Part shown: positions 34,291 to 46,220 of the stretch, one piece after another | How the letters are laid out: each line of letters opens with the position of its first letter | Numbering within the stretch: the stretch's first letter is position 1 | Assembly (NCBI GenBank): GCA_024449915.1 | Contig: JAMZAV010000794.1 | Coordinates: 1 to 64,000, forward strand | DNA from: Sweltsa coloradensis | Taxonomy: Eukaryota > Arthropoda > Insecta > Plecoptera > Chloroperlidae | Length of the DNA stretch: 64,000 bases | Direction: 5' to 3' | Program-made: the position numbers and the translations under genes | The notes under the pieces: model-generated | What the model was told of the DNA's origin: nothing | Seen by the model: only the letters and a program-made list of their open reading frames with translations | Databases searched by the model: none

Positions 34291-37200
34291 CAATCCTCTG
34301 TCACGGAGACCATCTAGACCTTAATGTCCATCACTTAGAGCTCTGCTACATACAATATACTTATTTGCTGTCAGGGAGCCACACTTTAAAACATTTTGTT
34401 CCCAATATCAGTTAGAGCTCTGCTATATAATATACTTTTTTGCTGCCAAAGAAGGCCACCTAGAAGCTTTATTTCCCATCAGTGAGAAACACTGTGTATA
34501 TAATATACTTATTCGCTGTAGGGGAGGCCACCAGAACCTGTATGTCCCAACAGTTGGAAGCTGTGCTATATAATAAACTTTATTCGCCGTGAGGGAGGCC
34601 CACTAGACCTTTATGTACAATCGTTAGAGCCTGTGTTATATAATATTGCTGGTTCGCGTCAGAGAGGCCACCCTAGACCTTTTAAGTCCAGCCACATCAG
34701 TAAGAAGCCTTGTGCTATATAATACTTTTTCATGGTCAGAGTTGAGGCCACCTAGACCTTTATGTCCCATGAAGTTTGACCTGTGTATATAATATAGGTA
34801 CTTATTTTGCTGTCAGGGAAGCAACCTAGACCTTATGTCAGCCTATCAGTTAGAGCGGTGTTATATAAATATACTTATTCATGTCAGGAGGCCACTACTA
34901 TAGACCTTTATGTCCCATCATGTCTTAGACCTGCTATATAATATACTTATTCACTGTCAGGAGGCCACCTAGACCTTTATGTACCATCAGTGAGACCTGT
35001 GCTCATATTAATATTACGATTTGCTGTCAGGCGAGGCCACCATAGACCTTTATGTCCCACCCCCCCCCCCCCCCCCCAGTTTAGACCTGTGATATATAAG
35101 ATATTTATTCTACTGTAGGTGATGGTCACCTAGACTTATGTCCCATCAGTAAGAGCCTGTGCTATATAATACATTAATTCACTTTTCAGGGAGGCCACCT
35201 AGACCCTTATGTCCATCAGTTAGACCTGTGCTATTTTAATATACTTATTTGCTGTCAGGATTGGCTAATCTAGACCTTTATGTCCCCATCAGTTAGGCTT
35301 CGTGCTATATAATATACTTATTCACTGTAGGGAGCATGGCCATCTAGACCTTATGTCCCATCAGTAGACCTGTGCTATATAATGTACTTATGCACTGGCC
35401 AGGGAGGCCACACTAGAACTTTATGTTCCATCAGTATCGGACCTGTTGTGCGATATAATAGACTTATTCACTGTCAGGAGGCAAACCTTAGACCTTTATG
35501 TCCTATCATCTAGAACTGTGCTATATAAATACTTATTTTGCTGTCCAGGGAGGCCACCAGACCTTATGTCCCACAGTAAGACCTGTGCCTATATAATAAA
35601 CATATTTGCTGTCAGGGAGGCCACCTAGACCTTTATGTCCTATCAGTTAGAGTTGTGCTTATAAACTTTTTCGCCGCCAGGGAGGCCACCTAGATCTTTA
35701 TGTCCCATCAGTTAGAGCTGTGCTACATAAAAAACATATTCACTGTCAGAAAGCCCCCTAGATCTTTATGTCCCACCAAGGTAGAGCTGTTGTCATATAA
35801 TATACTTATTTCATGTCAGGGAGGCCACCTGACCTGTATGTGCCCATCAGTTACAGTCTGTGCCTACAATATAATAAACTTATTCACGGTAGGAAGGCCA
35901 CCTAGACCTGTATGTCCCCTTATCAGTTAGAGCTGTGATATATAACATTATACTTATTACGGCCAGGGAAGGCCCACCTAGACCGTATGTCCCATCAGTT
36001 AGAGCTGTTGTCAACTATAATAACTTATTCACTGTAAGGCAAGGCACCTAGACCTGTATGCCCCATCAGTTAGAGCTGTGCTAGACAATATACTTATTCA
36101 CTGTCAGGGAGGCCACCTATAAACCTTTATGTCCCATCAGGTTACAGATTGTGCTATATAATAACTTATTCACTGTCAGGAAGGTAACTAGGACCTGTCA
36201 TGTCCATCAGTACAGCTCGTGCTATATAATATACTATTCACACTGTCAAGGAAGCGGCCACCTAGACCTGTATGTCCCATCAGTTAGGAGTTGTGCTTAT
36301 AAACTTTTTCGCCCGCGCCAGAAGAGTCCACCTAGACCTTGTATGTCACACCAGTGTAGAGCTCGTTGCTATATAATATACTATATGCACTGCCAGGAAG
36401 GCCACCTAGACCTGTATGTCCCAATCCAGTGAGAGCTGTGCTATATAATATACTTATTCACTCTTCAGGAAGGCCACCTAGACCTGTATGTATCCATAGT
36501 TACACGTCTGTTGCTATCTAATATACTGTATTCACTGTCAGGGGGCCCACCTAGACATGTATGTCCCCCCCCACCACATCAGTAGACAGCTGTGCTATAT
36601 AATATACTTATGCACTGCTCAGGAAGGCCACCTAGGACCTGTATGTCCCATCAGTTAGGAGCTGTGCATTATAATATACTGATTCATGTCAGGAAGGGAC
36701 ACCTAGACCTGTATGTCATCAGTTTGAGCTGTGTCATATAAATACTTATCACTGTAGCAGAGGACCACCTAGGACCTTGTTATGTTCCCATCAGTTAGAA
36801 GCTGTGTCATATAATTTACTTATTCACTGTCAGGGAGGCCCACCTAGACCTTATATGTCGGTTAGAGCTGTGGATTTCTATAAACTTATACTTATCAATT
36901 TCAAGGAGGCCACCCTAGACTTTATGTCCAGCAGGTAGAGCTGTGCTATATAATATACTTATTCACTGTCATGGAGGCCACCTAGACCTTTATGTCCCAT
37001 CAGTTAAAGCTGTGCTATATAAAATACTTATTCACTTTCAGGGAGGCCATCCGTTAGAGCTGTGACCTATATAATACTAATTGCTGCTTAGGGAGGCCAC
37101 CTTAGACTTAAGGTCCCATTCAGTAAGAGCTATGCTATATAATAGACTTATTTGCTGCCAGGGGAGGGCCACCTTGAACTTTCATGTCCCCATCAGTTCG

Positions 37201-37300
37201 AGCGTGCTATTAAACAATCTAATTCGCTGTCATGGAGGCCACCGAAAACCTTTATGCAGATGCTCCATCAGTAGGAGCTGTGCTATTAAAATTATGTCAT
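34291..37300 (+). repeat. 69-bp tandem repeat, array A (about 44 units)
   Basis: The unit runs through 'ctatataatatacttattca', 'ctgtcagggaggccacctag', 'acctttatgtcccatcag' and 'ttagagctgtg', 69 bp in the best units. Nearly every unit carries one or more small insertions or deletions, many at homopolymers. One of the six frames of a perfect unit is open (23 codons); the others contain TAG, TAA or TGA. The short ORFs seen here are products of that frame and are not genes. A 19-base C run at 35059-35077 is likely an artefact or a slippage site. Confidence 0.93.
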
Positions 37301-37309
37301 AATTTTGTT

Positions 37310-39190
37310 TTCGCTTTCGTATTACTTCAGTAACACCAGGGGCTAACGAAGAAAGACCCCTTCTTAATGGGACTGACATCATACATTACTAGTTAGAATA
37401 AAGCTAAAGCCCTAGCAAAAACATTATGCAGCTGTTAGCAGGATGATGTTTGGGCACAGAATGTGGTCCTACCACACATCGAATTAACGAGCAAACGACA
37501 GAAGGAAAAGGGGGGATGTTGAAGCACACAATAGACCTTTTACATGAACGAACCACAGTGCAGTGGGCATTTCACAACACAGAGTTGGGTTAAGCACCAA
37601 AGACCAGATAATGCTCACATTTTTTTAATCAGGGCACATCACCGTTAGGGATTCAAAACACCACTCTAAGATTAGGGGGATATGGGAGGAAGGGTCCAGC
37701 TGGGTCAGAATCAGCCATCGGGAAGGGGGAGGAAAGGGGTGGTACTTTAGTAGCGGTCGTCATTCGTCTTTGTCATCCGTTTTGTGTTGTCAATTGTCAT
37801 CGCGTCGGGGAGGTCGTCCAAGGACAAGGGGAAGTGTACCCGACGACGATTGCCAGAGCTCCTTTATAGTTTCGGGGTTTGTATAAATACCCCGCTTTTT
37901 ACTAGCTGATGTGTTGCGAGGTGGACTTTTTCTCTTAAATTGCCTTTTACGATTAAGCAGAGGCCTAGCTCTGGGCAAACTCTTCCCCGGGCCCATACGG
38001 GGTATAAGAACTCATAACTCAACAAGGCGGAAGGAGCACGAACATGGGAAATATAATATCCGACGAATGGAAAAAGGCGGAAAATAACACAATCCTTAAA
38101 ACCTAATAAGCCTCCAGGAAGATGTTTCAGCTATCGACCTTTTATTCCCTCACGAGCTGTGTATCCAAACTGCAGAACGTATGTTCCCAAAGGCAACACA
38201 GTGTATACATGGAAAACAACAACATGTCGGCTGAAGGAGCAGCAGGCTTCCGGCCCGAATCGTAGATAGTTGACCAACTGGCGAGATTGTCCCAGTAAGT
38301 TAAGGAACTTTTTAGGGAAAGAAAGAATTAACTCTTGCTGCAATGATCGATTTCAAAATAGCAGACCAAAAGCTACTAGCAAAACGTACGTGCTTTAAAA
38401 AATATATTGCGGAAAAACTACTGGGATGGATCGAAAGTTTTTTGGACAATGCTTCATTAGAGTACCATTCCAAGATTCGCTAATCGGTAAAAAAAGGACT
38501 TCTGCCAAGGACGGTCCGAAGCCCTTCAAATTTTTAATATCATGATACAATGACTTTGTTGAAGAACCTAAAAGGAAATGTGGCGGTCTCAAGGTACTAC
38601 TTTATGCAGATGATGTAGAAATATGGAGTTTTTTTCATCCCAGGACATTAAAAAGTCACCATAGGAAAATGAAAGTAGGCTCTTGTCATTTGTCACAATG
38701 GTACGACAGCAATGCATGACTGTTAAAAACATCCAAGACAAACTTTAACACAATATCCCCACTGCTCTTAAGTTACAAAACCCATTGCCGATAATGTGGC
38801 AGTGAGAAGGCCGATATCTGGCAAAGATGAGAGCCAAAACTGCAGCAGCCAGAGAAGGCTATGTCTTTGGAGTTTATTAAAACTACAATCAAGTTGGCAT
38901 ATATGAAGACGAGAGAAGAAGTATGACAAAAACAGCACGGGCAAAAGATGGAAGCCGTTGCTTGAGAAAGGAAAGATGATGTCACGAGGAAATTGGACAA
39001 GGAAGAAATAAGATGTAGTCAAAACAAATTTTCGAATGGAAAACAGGCCACAACTACCAACAGGCCTCATTTTCAAAGAAATGGAGTGGATCAAATCTCC
39101 CACATGCGTCTCTGCATAGATCATATCCGAGAGCAGACCACCTAGAAATATGTCTGTCCCTGAAGGCAGAAAGAGAACCAATTGCAGGAA
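37310..39190 (+). pseudogene. LINE ORF2 remnant with RT, copy 2
   Basis: Fragments in order: WAFHNTELG then 'APGPDN'-like sequence (about 37560-37615), an unrelated-looking block (37680-37990), 'NKASR...SYRPFIP'-like, 'STVDQLAR'-like and IDFKIAD regions (about 38080-38360), LLYADDVEIWSF (about 38600, the catalytic YADD box), and the RNase H/C-terminal part with TGHNYQQ- and GVDQI-like residues (38760-39160). Many frameshifts. It probably belongs to an I- or Jockey-like LINE. Confidence 0.75.
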
Positions 39191-39283
39191 AAAAAAATGA
39201 AAAGATAAAATAGCGGCCAACTTTCCAGGAACAGCACAGGCGAGAAATCAAATTTTGCGGGGTTCAAATCCAATTTCTGGCGT

Positions 39284-39379
39284 GGTGAAGAGAAGAAGAA
39301 GAAGAAGAAGAAGAAGAAAGAAAAAGAAGAAGAGAAGAAGGAAGAAGAGAAGAAGAAGAGAAGAAGAAAGAAGAAGAAG
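39284..39379. repeat. GAA-rich tract following LINE copy 2
   Basis: Imperfect GAA/AAG repeats at the same position relative to the LINE as 31757-31871. Confidence 0.9.
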
Positions 39380-39384
39380 CTTTT

Positions 39385-39775
39385 TGGGGAAGTTATCAAA
39401 CCTTAATATCCCCGTCAGTAGATAGAGAGCTTTGAAATAACCTTGTTTAAAGTAAATTAGGCAACCAAGGAGCCACATTAAAAGTCGCAAAACCTATCTT
39501 CATTCTAGATTATCAACAATTATTACTAATGCAAAATTTGAAGATGTCTCTAAATTATACATAGAGGCGGTGACATTTAACTAACAAGCTTGAAAAGGGC
39601 AAAGGCCATACATTAAATGTACAAATTCATTTTTTATAAACGTCAAATGATGGATTACAGCGCCTGTCAAATCTCAAAGATGATTGCCCAGTCAACAGTA
39701 AGATCATAGATCGCATTTGGCCAACCACCTATTTGCTAATCTTGAATTTAATCTCATGTTAATAATTCTGTTCAC
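39385..39775 (+). repeat. Leader segment of the array-bearing LINE, copy 2
   Basis: Homologous to 33948-34290, from 'atatccccgtcagtagatag' to 'gttcacggagagaatctag'. It is continuous with the GAA tract by way of 'gaagttatcaaaccttaat', which gives the uninserted state of the foldback site at 31896. Confidence 0.8.
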
Positions 39776-41135
39776 GGAGAGAATCTAGAACTTATAATGT
39801 CCCATCAGTTAGAGCTGGACTATATCATATACTTATTCGATGTCAGGGAGGCCACCTAGACCCTATATGTCCCATCAGTTAGAGGTGGGCTATAGTAATA
39901 TACTTAAACGCTTCGGAAGAAGGCCACAAAATAGCAAACTTTATGTCCACTAGTAGAGCTGTGCTATATAATATACTTATTTACTGTCAGGGAGGCCACA
40001 TAGGACCTTTATGTCCCATCAGTTGGAGAGCTATCTCATTGCTATATAATAAAAATATACCAGCTGTTGTCAGGGAGGTTACTACACATCGATGTCCACA
40101 TCAGTTAGAAGCTGTGCTATTATAATATACTATCGCTGCAAGGGAGGCCACCTATGACCTTTATGTCCATTCCAATTAAGAGGTAGACCTTATTTGTCTC
40201 CCATCAGTTGAAGCTGTGCGATATAATATATTATTCGATGTCAGTGAAGGCCACCTAGACCTTTCTGTTCGCACTTCATAAAGCTCTTGTTATTAATATA
40301 ATTATCGCGTCAGGGAGGCCACCTAGACCTTGTGGTAGGTCCCATCAGTAAGAGCTCTATTATATAAGAGACTTATTCTTTGTCAGTGAAGCCACCACAC
40401 CCTTTAGTCTTACCATCAGTAAGAGCTTGCTATATAATATACTTATTTGCTCGTCAGGGAGGCCACCTAGTCCTTTATTCCTATCAGTTAGAGCTTGCTA
40501 TCATAATATACTTATTCGATGGTTAGTGAGGGCCACTAGACCTTTAGTCCATCAGTTAGAGCTGTGCTGTCTAAAAACTTTTTTGATGCCAGGGAGGCCA
40601 CCTAGACCTTTATGTCCCAGCAGTTAGAGCAGCTGTGCTATATAAAATACTTATTTACTGTTCAGAGAGGCCACCTAGACCTTTATGTCCCACTCAGTTA
40701 TGTCTGTGCTATATAATATACTTATTCACTGTCAGGGAGGCCACCTATAAACCTTTATGTCCCCATCAGTGAGCTTTCTGTGCATATATGACATGTTATC
40801 GTGCGACGAGAAGGCCACCTAGACCTTTACTGTCCCAATCCGGTAGAAGCTGGCTATATAATAGATTTTTTGCGTCAGGAAGGCCACCTAAACCTTGAAG
40901 TCCCATCAGTTAGAGCTATCCTATATAATATACTTATTTGCTGCCACGGAGGCCATCCTAGACCTTTATGTCACATCTATTAGAGCTGTGCTATTAACTA
41001 TACTTATTCGCAGCCAGGGAGGCCACCTAGACCTTAAGTCTTACGCTGGGCTATTTAATATACTAATCGCTGTCCAGGGAGGTCACCCTTAACCTTTACG
41101 TTCCATCAGAGGAGCTGTGCTAGTCAAATATGTCA
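39776..41135 (+). repeat. 69-bp tandem repeat, array B (about 20 units)
   Basis: Same unit and orientation as array A, with similar indel scatter. It ends at 'ccatcagaggagctgtgcta', as array A ends at 'catcagtaggagctgtgcta', and then passes into the LINE. Confidence 0.93.
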
Positions 41136-42894
41136 ATTGTTTTACTTCGTATCTACTTTAAGTTAAAACAAGGGCAAGGGGCCTACAAAGAAAAGACCCC
41201 CTCCTAAATGGGCTGACATCATAATTATTAGTTTGATAAGCTAAGGGCCTTAGCTAAACATTATGCAGCTGTTAGCAGGATGATGTTGGAACAGAAGTAT
41301 GGTCCTACGCATCGACATTAACGAAGCTTCGACAGCGAGAAACAAGAAGTTGAAAGCGCACAATTGATTATTTACAATGAAAGAATGCAGTGGGCTTTAC
41401 ACAACACAAAGTTGGGTAAAGCACCGGGACCAGATAATGTCCCACATTTTTAAAAATCAATGGCGCTCGCACCGTCAACCGTTAGGTTCATTAATGCACC
41501 ACTCTATAGTTTGTCCCACCAGATCATGAGCCCGGCGTTTTAGGGTCAAAGAAAAAAACTAGGGATGTCGCTGACTCTATTATGAAAGGGTTTGTAAAAC
41601 CCCGTCCGAATTGACGCGGAGGATGGGCCTTTCCGTAATAAACAAAACTACAATCACATCCGATGCAAGTTGGTTGCAACTCCCGAGTATCGAAAACCAC
41701 TTGTATGTATGCCTGGGTTTAGTGGTTTACTCTTCTTGCTGCGCCTTACATTACTATAATGCGCGCAAGAGATCAACGTTTCAATTACACTCGCTCCATC
41801 AAATATCATCCCATACAGGATATAGGGCAAAGGTCGCACGGACGTGACTTTACTTTACTGCTCTGCGAAGTCACTTCAGCTCGTCAAACTGTGTGATACG
41901 GTTCACAATGCGACCACCACAGCCTGCGCTCTTTGAAACCCACAAAAAACGCCGGGCTAGGACTATGGGGAGACAAAGTGTAGATTAGGGGTTAGGGGGA
42001 GGAGAGGAGGGTCGCATGCTGGTCAGAATCAGCCACGGGAAGGGGCGAGGAAAGGGGCTTTCCAAGTAGCGGTCATTATTCGTTGTCATCGTTTGTGTTT
42101 GTCAATTTGTCAAACGTCGTCGGGGAGGTCATCCAGGAAAGGGGCAAGTGTCCCCGACGACTATTCCGCCCAGAGCTCGCCTCTATAGTTCGGGGAGAAA
42201 TGTACTCCACTTTTACTAGCTGATGTTTGCGAGGCGGATGTTTCTCTTTAATGGCTTTTACGATTAGCAGAAGCTTGCTCCTGAGCCAATTCACCACGGG
42301 CCCAGACGGGGTTAAAAGAACTTCATAACTCAAGGTGCGGGAAAAGCAAATGGAGAATCATCAGCTTTTTAAACCTGACAGGTGCAAAATATATTCGCCA
42401 ATTGGAAAGGCGAAAATAACACAATCCTTAAAACCAAATAAGGCCTCCAGAAGTGTTTCCAGCTATCGACCTATTTCCCTCAACGAGCTGTGTATGCAAA
42501 CCTTGCAGAACGTAGGTCTAAAGAACCTCAGTGTTACATGGAAAAACAACACATGCTGGCTGAAGAGCAGGCAGGCTCCAGGGGCTAATCGTAGCACAAT
42601 TGACCAACTGACAAGATTGCCCCAGGTACGTAAAGGATGCCTTTTCAAAGGAAAGATCAACTCTTGCTGTAATGATCGATTTCAAAACAGCATACGATAC
42701 AGTATGGAGACCAAAGCTACTTACAAAACTAAGTGCTTTAAATATTTCGGGAAAACTATTGGGATGGATCGAAAGTTTTATTGAACCAACGCTTCATTAG
42801 AGTACCATTCCAAGATTCGCTAAATCGGGATATCACCAACATAAGCAAGGTCTTCTGCAAGGTTCGGTCCTAAGCCCTTCACTTTTTAATTAGA
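41136..42894 (+). pseudogene. LINE ORF2 remnant, copy 3 (3'-truncated by an insertion)
   Basis: WALHNTKLGKAPGPDNVPH (about 41390-41445) is the conserved start of the reverse transcriptase. After the same extra block as in copy 2 come AKITQSLKPNKASRSVSSYR and PISLNELCMQTLQN (42401-42500), STIDQLTRL (42592), AVMIDFKTAYDTVWRPKLL (about 42668-42726, catalytic Asp present), GWIESFI (42763) and QGLLQGSVLSPSLF-like sequence. It is cut at 42895 by a Helentron-like element, before the YADD box. Confidence 0.8.
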
Positions 42895-43440
42895 CGAGTG
42901 GGCGCAGCGAAACGAAGTCTTTATAACGCTACTCGATCGGACCTTCTCGTGACTGTGTCCAATGTCTGTATGTATGTCTGTCCGGGCTCATACGGCCGAA
43001 CAGCCAAATAGATTGACCTGAAATTTTAAACAGACATCTGTAACCAGGTAACTGAGAACTGCTAACAAAAAGGTTACAATCCATTTCGATTTAAACCAAC
43101 AAGAAAAAATAAACTGCAAAATAGACCTAACATTAATTATAGGAAAGGAACGACAATGGTTTTGTTTTTGAAGAAGTCATTTTTGTTTGTTATATACCTG
43201 GCTGTGAAATGCCATGCCCATGCAAGGTCTATCGAATGTTGCACGTCAAGGTACCCCCGAATTCCGCTCGTAGATTGAGTAAACTTTGCAATATTTTCAC
43301 GTATTTCGTACTGGCTATGTTTTCCATAGTATTGTCACAGATGATAGACTACACTTATGCATTTCAAAACATGTTTAATAATTTTTAAAATACAATCCAG
43401 AAATTACAAATTCTTTCCCGACCAGGGGATTGAACCCATG
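42895..43440 (+). mobile_element. Helentron-like element, family B, copy 2
   Basis: Starts ACGAGTGGGCGCAGCGAAAC and continues with 'ggccgaacagccaaataga' and 'ctgaaattttaaacagacat', parallel to 10622 onward. It ends around a tRNA-like T-arm complement ('gaccaggggattgaacccat', 43421-43440). Inserted between the LINE and its following leader. Confidence 0.5.
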
Positions 43441-43620
43441 TCTCCCACATGCAAATGTCCATGCATTGAATGTACAATTGATGTTTTATAACGTCCAATG
43501 ATGGATTACAGAAGCTGTCAATCTCCAAAGATGATTGCAGTCATCTGTAAGATCATAGATCACATTTGCCTAACCACCTATTTGCTAAACTTGAATTAAT
43601 CTCATGTCAATCCTCTGTCA
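43441..43620 (+). repeat. Leader segment of the array-bearing LINE, copy 3 (partial)
   Basis: 'gatggattacagaagctgtc' to 'atcctctgtcacggagacca', homologous to the other two leaders but missing their first half. Confidence 0.75.
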
Positions 43621-44960
43621 CGGAGACCATCTAGACCTTAATGTCCATCACTTAGAGCTCTGCTACATACAATATACTTATTTGCTGTCAAGGAGGCCAC
43701 CTTAAACCTTTTTGTCCCATCAGTTAGAGCTCTGCTATATAATATACTTTTTTGCTGCCAGGGAGGCCACCTAGATTTGTATGTCCCATCAGTAAGAGCT
43801 GTGCTATATAATATACTTATTCGCCGTCAGGGAGGCCACCTAGACCTTTATGTCCCATCAGTTAGAGCTGTGCTATATATCATAATTATTCACTGTCAGG
43901 GAGGCCACCTAGACCTTTATGTCCCATCAGTTAGAGCGGCTATATAGAAAAAATTTTCGCTGTCAGGGGGGGCCATTAGACCTTATTTTCCCACATTTAG
44001 AACTAAGGGTATAAAAACCTATTCGCTGTCGGGTAGGCCCATGAGATTTTTATGTCCATCAGTTAGAGTGTGCTATATAGAAAAAATTTTCCCGTCGGGG
44101 AGGCCTTTTAGCCTTTATTTTTCCATCAGTTAAAAAACTAAGCAAATAAAAAAAATTTTAGCTGTCGGGAGGCCCATTTGCCCTTTATGTCCCATCAGTT
44201 AGAGCGTGCTATATAAATTTATCGCTGCAGGGGGGCCCATTTAGATTTTTTTGTCCCATAGTTGAACAAGCTTTTAGAAAAACTTTTTGCGTCAGGGGGC
44301 TTTTTAGACCTTTATGTTTATCAGTTTGAGCTGTGCTATATAGAAAATTTATTCGCGCAGGGAGGCCATTTAGACCTTTATTTTCCCACCAGTTAGAACT
44401 AAGCTAATAATAAACTTTTTGCTGTCAGGGAGGCCTTTTAGCCCTTTTAGGCCACAGTTAAAAACTAAGTTTATAGAAAAATTATTTGTGTAGGGAGGCA
44501 AATTTGCCCTTTATGCCCTATCAGTTTGGGGCTATATAGTAAACTTTTTCGCTGTCAGGGGGGGCCTTTTTAAAATTTTATGTTCCTCAGTTAGACTTAG
44601 AAACAAACATATAATAAATTTATTGCGCAGGAGGCCATTTGATTTTTATGCCCCCATCAGTTAGAGTGTGCTATATATTTAACTTTTTCGCTGTCGGGGA
44701 GGCATTTAGTTTTTATGTTCCATTAGTTGAACTAAGTTTAATAAAAAAACTTATTCGCGTCAGGGAGGCCTTTTAGCCTTTAGGTCTCACATTTAGAGCG
44801 GGGCTATAATAGTAGACTTTTCGCTGTCGGGGAGGCCATTTGAGTTTTATGTCCTTTTATTAGATTTGCGCTATAAAATAAACTTATTCACTTCAGGGTT
44901 TTCCACCTAAAATTTTAGTCCCATCAGTTAGGCGTGGGGTTTATAATAGCCTTTTAATAG
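43621..44960 (+). repeat. 69-bp tandem repeat, array C (about 19 units)
   Basis: The first five units (to about 43970) are close to consensus. The rest are heavily altered, with many c-to-t-like changes, TTTT/AAAA expansions and shortened units. Either this is an old array decaying, or the consensus is very poor here. Confidence 0.88.
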
Positions 44961-45232
44961 GCTCGAGTTGATTGGTTTTACAGTTGAGTCCCCCTATACA
45001 AACTTAACTTTAAAACATATTTTCAAAAAAAAATTTAACGCATCCATTCAGTTAAAAAAACTGATTTACAAAGGAAGGCAATTTAATAAATCTACAAAAT
45101 AGACCCAAAAATACAGCAATAAACTTACATTTAGTAAAATTTGAAATAGTTATATTATAACAAAAATGTATTAAAAAACAATGATTTTAGTAAACAAATT
45201 CGAAAAATTTAAATTTTAATTAATCAAAAAAA

Positions 45233-45276
<44 letters not shown>

Positions 45277-45519
45277 AAGAAAGAAAAAAAAAAAGAAAGA
45301 AAGAAAGAAAAAAAAAAAAGCCAAAAAACACCCAAAAAAAAAATGAAAAAAAAAAAAACGAAGTTTTATAAGACATCCATCAAACGTTTTTTCCATAAAA
45401 AGGGAACAGCAAATCAGGGAGTAATCAAATTTTCGCAATTTATACCAAATTAAATTATCAAACTTGAATGAAATGTTCCGGGTACTAAACCCCAAATGAC
45501 CCCGCTCACTCGTTTCCCA
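44961..45519. other. A-rich low-complexity stretch
   Basis: A tract of almost pure A with interspersed G and C (45232-45358) inside AT-rich sequence. The Phe-rich minus-strand ORF across it has no meaning. No gene or element can be supported. Confidence 0.6.
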
Positions 45520-46096
45520 ACGACGGGGGCTTTTTCCAGTCTAGGGCTAAGGTCCCCTTTATACTCAAAGGGGGGAAACTGGGTCAATCCCCTGGTCGGG
45601 AAAGTTTTTTGTAATTTTCGGTTTGTGTTTTAAAACTATAAACATTTTGAAATGCATTTACACAGGAATTTTTCATCTGTGAAATACATGGAAAATAGCG
45701 GGTAGAAATACTTTAAATATTGAAGGTTAACTCAATCTCGGAGCGGAATTTGGGAGTTCCTTTGAGCGTGCTAAATACGAACAATTGGGCCCTGCATTTC
45801 ACAGCCCGGAAATAAAAAAAATAAAAAACATTTTTTTTTCAAAAAAAAAAAACATTTTCTTTTTAAAATAATTTTACGAGCAGCCCCATTTTTTAATTTT
45901 TTATTTCTTTTAGGTTTAAATCGCAAGAATCTTGCTGATTTGTTAGGTTCTCAGAAACCTACCCAAATCTGTTTAAAAATTTCAGCGTAATCTGTTCAGC
46001 GATTTGGATGATTTTCGAATTTTTACACGCACCCCACAGACTCACAGAATAAGCGCCCCGTTTGAGTTGAAGGAGGGCACTCAGTCGCTTCGCCGC
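45520..46096 (-). mobile_element. Helentron-like element, family B, copy 3 (inverted)
   Basis: The minus strand begins with an AAACGAGCGGCGAAGCGACT-type 5' end at 46096, followed by 'ccttcaactcaaacgg'. It includes the counterpart of 'gatttggatgattttcgaat' and ends near the T-arm-like 'gggtcaatcccctggtcggg'. It faces copy 2 across array C. Confidence 0.5.
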
Positions 46097-46104
46097 TCGT
46101 TTAA

Positions 46105-46215
46105 TAATTATTCGTGTCAGGGAGGCCACTTAGACCTTTATGTCCATCAGTTAGAACTGTGCTGTATAAAATTATTCTCTGTCAGGGAGGCCCAAACCCA
46201 GACTTTATGTCCCAT
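46105..46215 (+). repeat. 69-bp repeat fragment (two units)
   Basis: 'cgtgtcagggaggccactta' and 'ctgtcagggaggcccaaacc' show that the array resumes beyond the inverted Helentron-like element, which was therefore inserted into array DNA. Confidence 0.8.
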
Positions 46216-46220
46216 GTCGT

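Noticed and set aside
35446..37302. Many 60-90 codon ORFs such as those with QGGHLDLYVPS
   Set aside because: They come from the open frame of the 69-bp repeat and are cut at random by indels; no start, end or partner supports a gene.
34291..44960. CRISPR array
   Set aside because: The 69-bp units are contiguous without distinct spacers, and the DNA is clearly eukaryotic.
45220..45495. Phe-rich minus-strand ORF
   Set aside because: Translation of an A-rich low-complexity tract.
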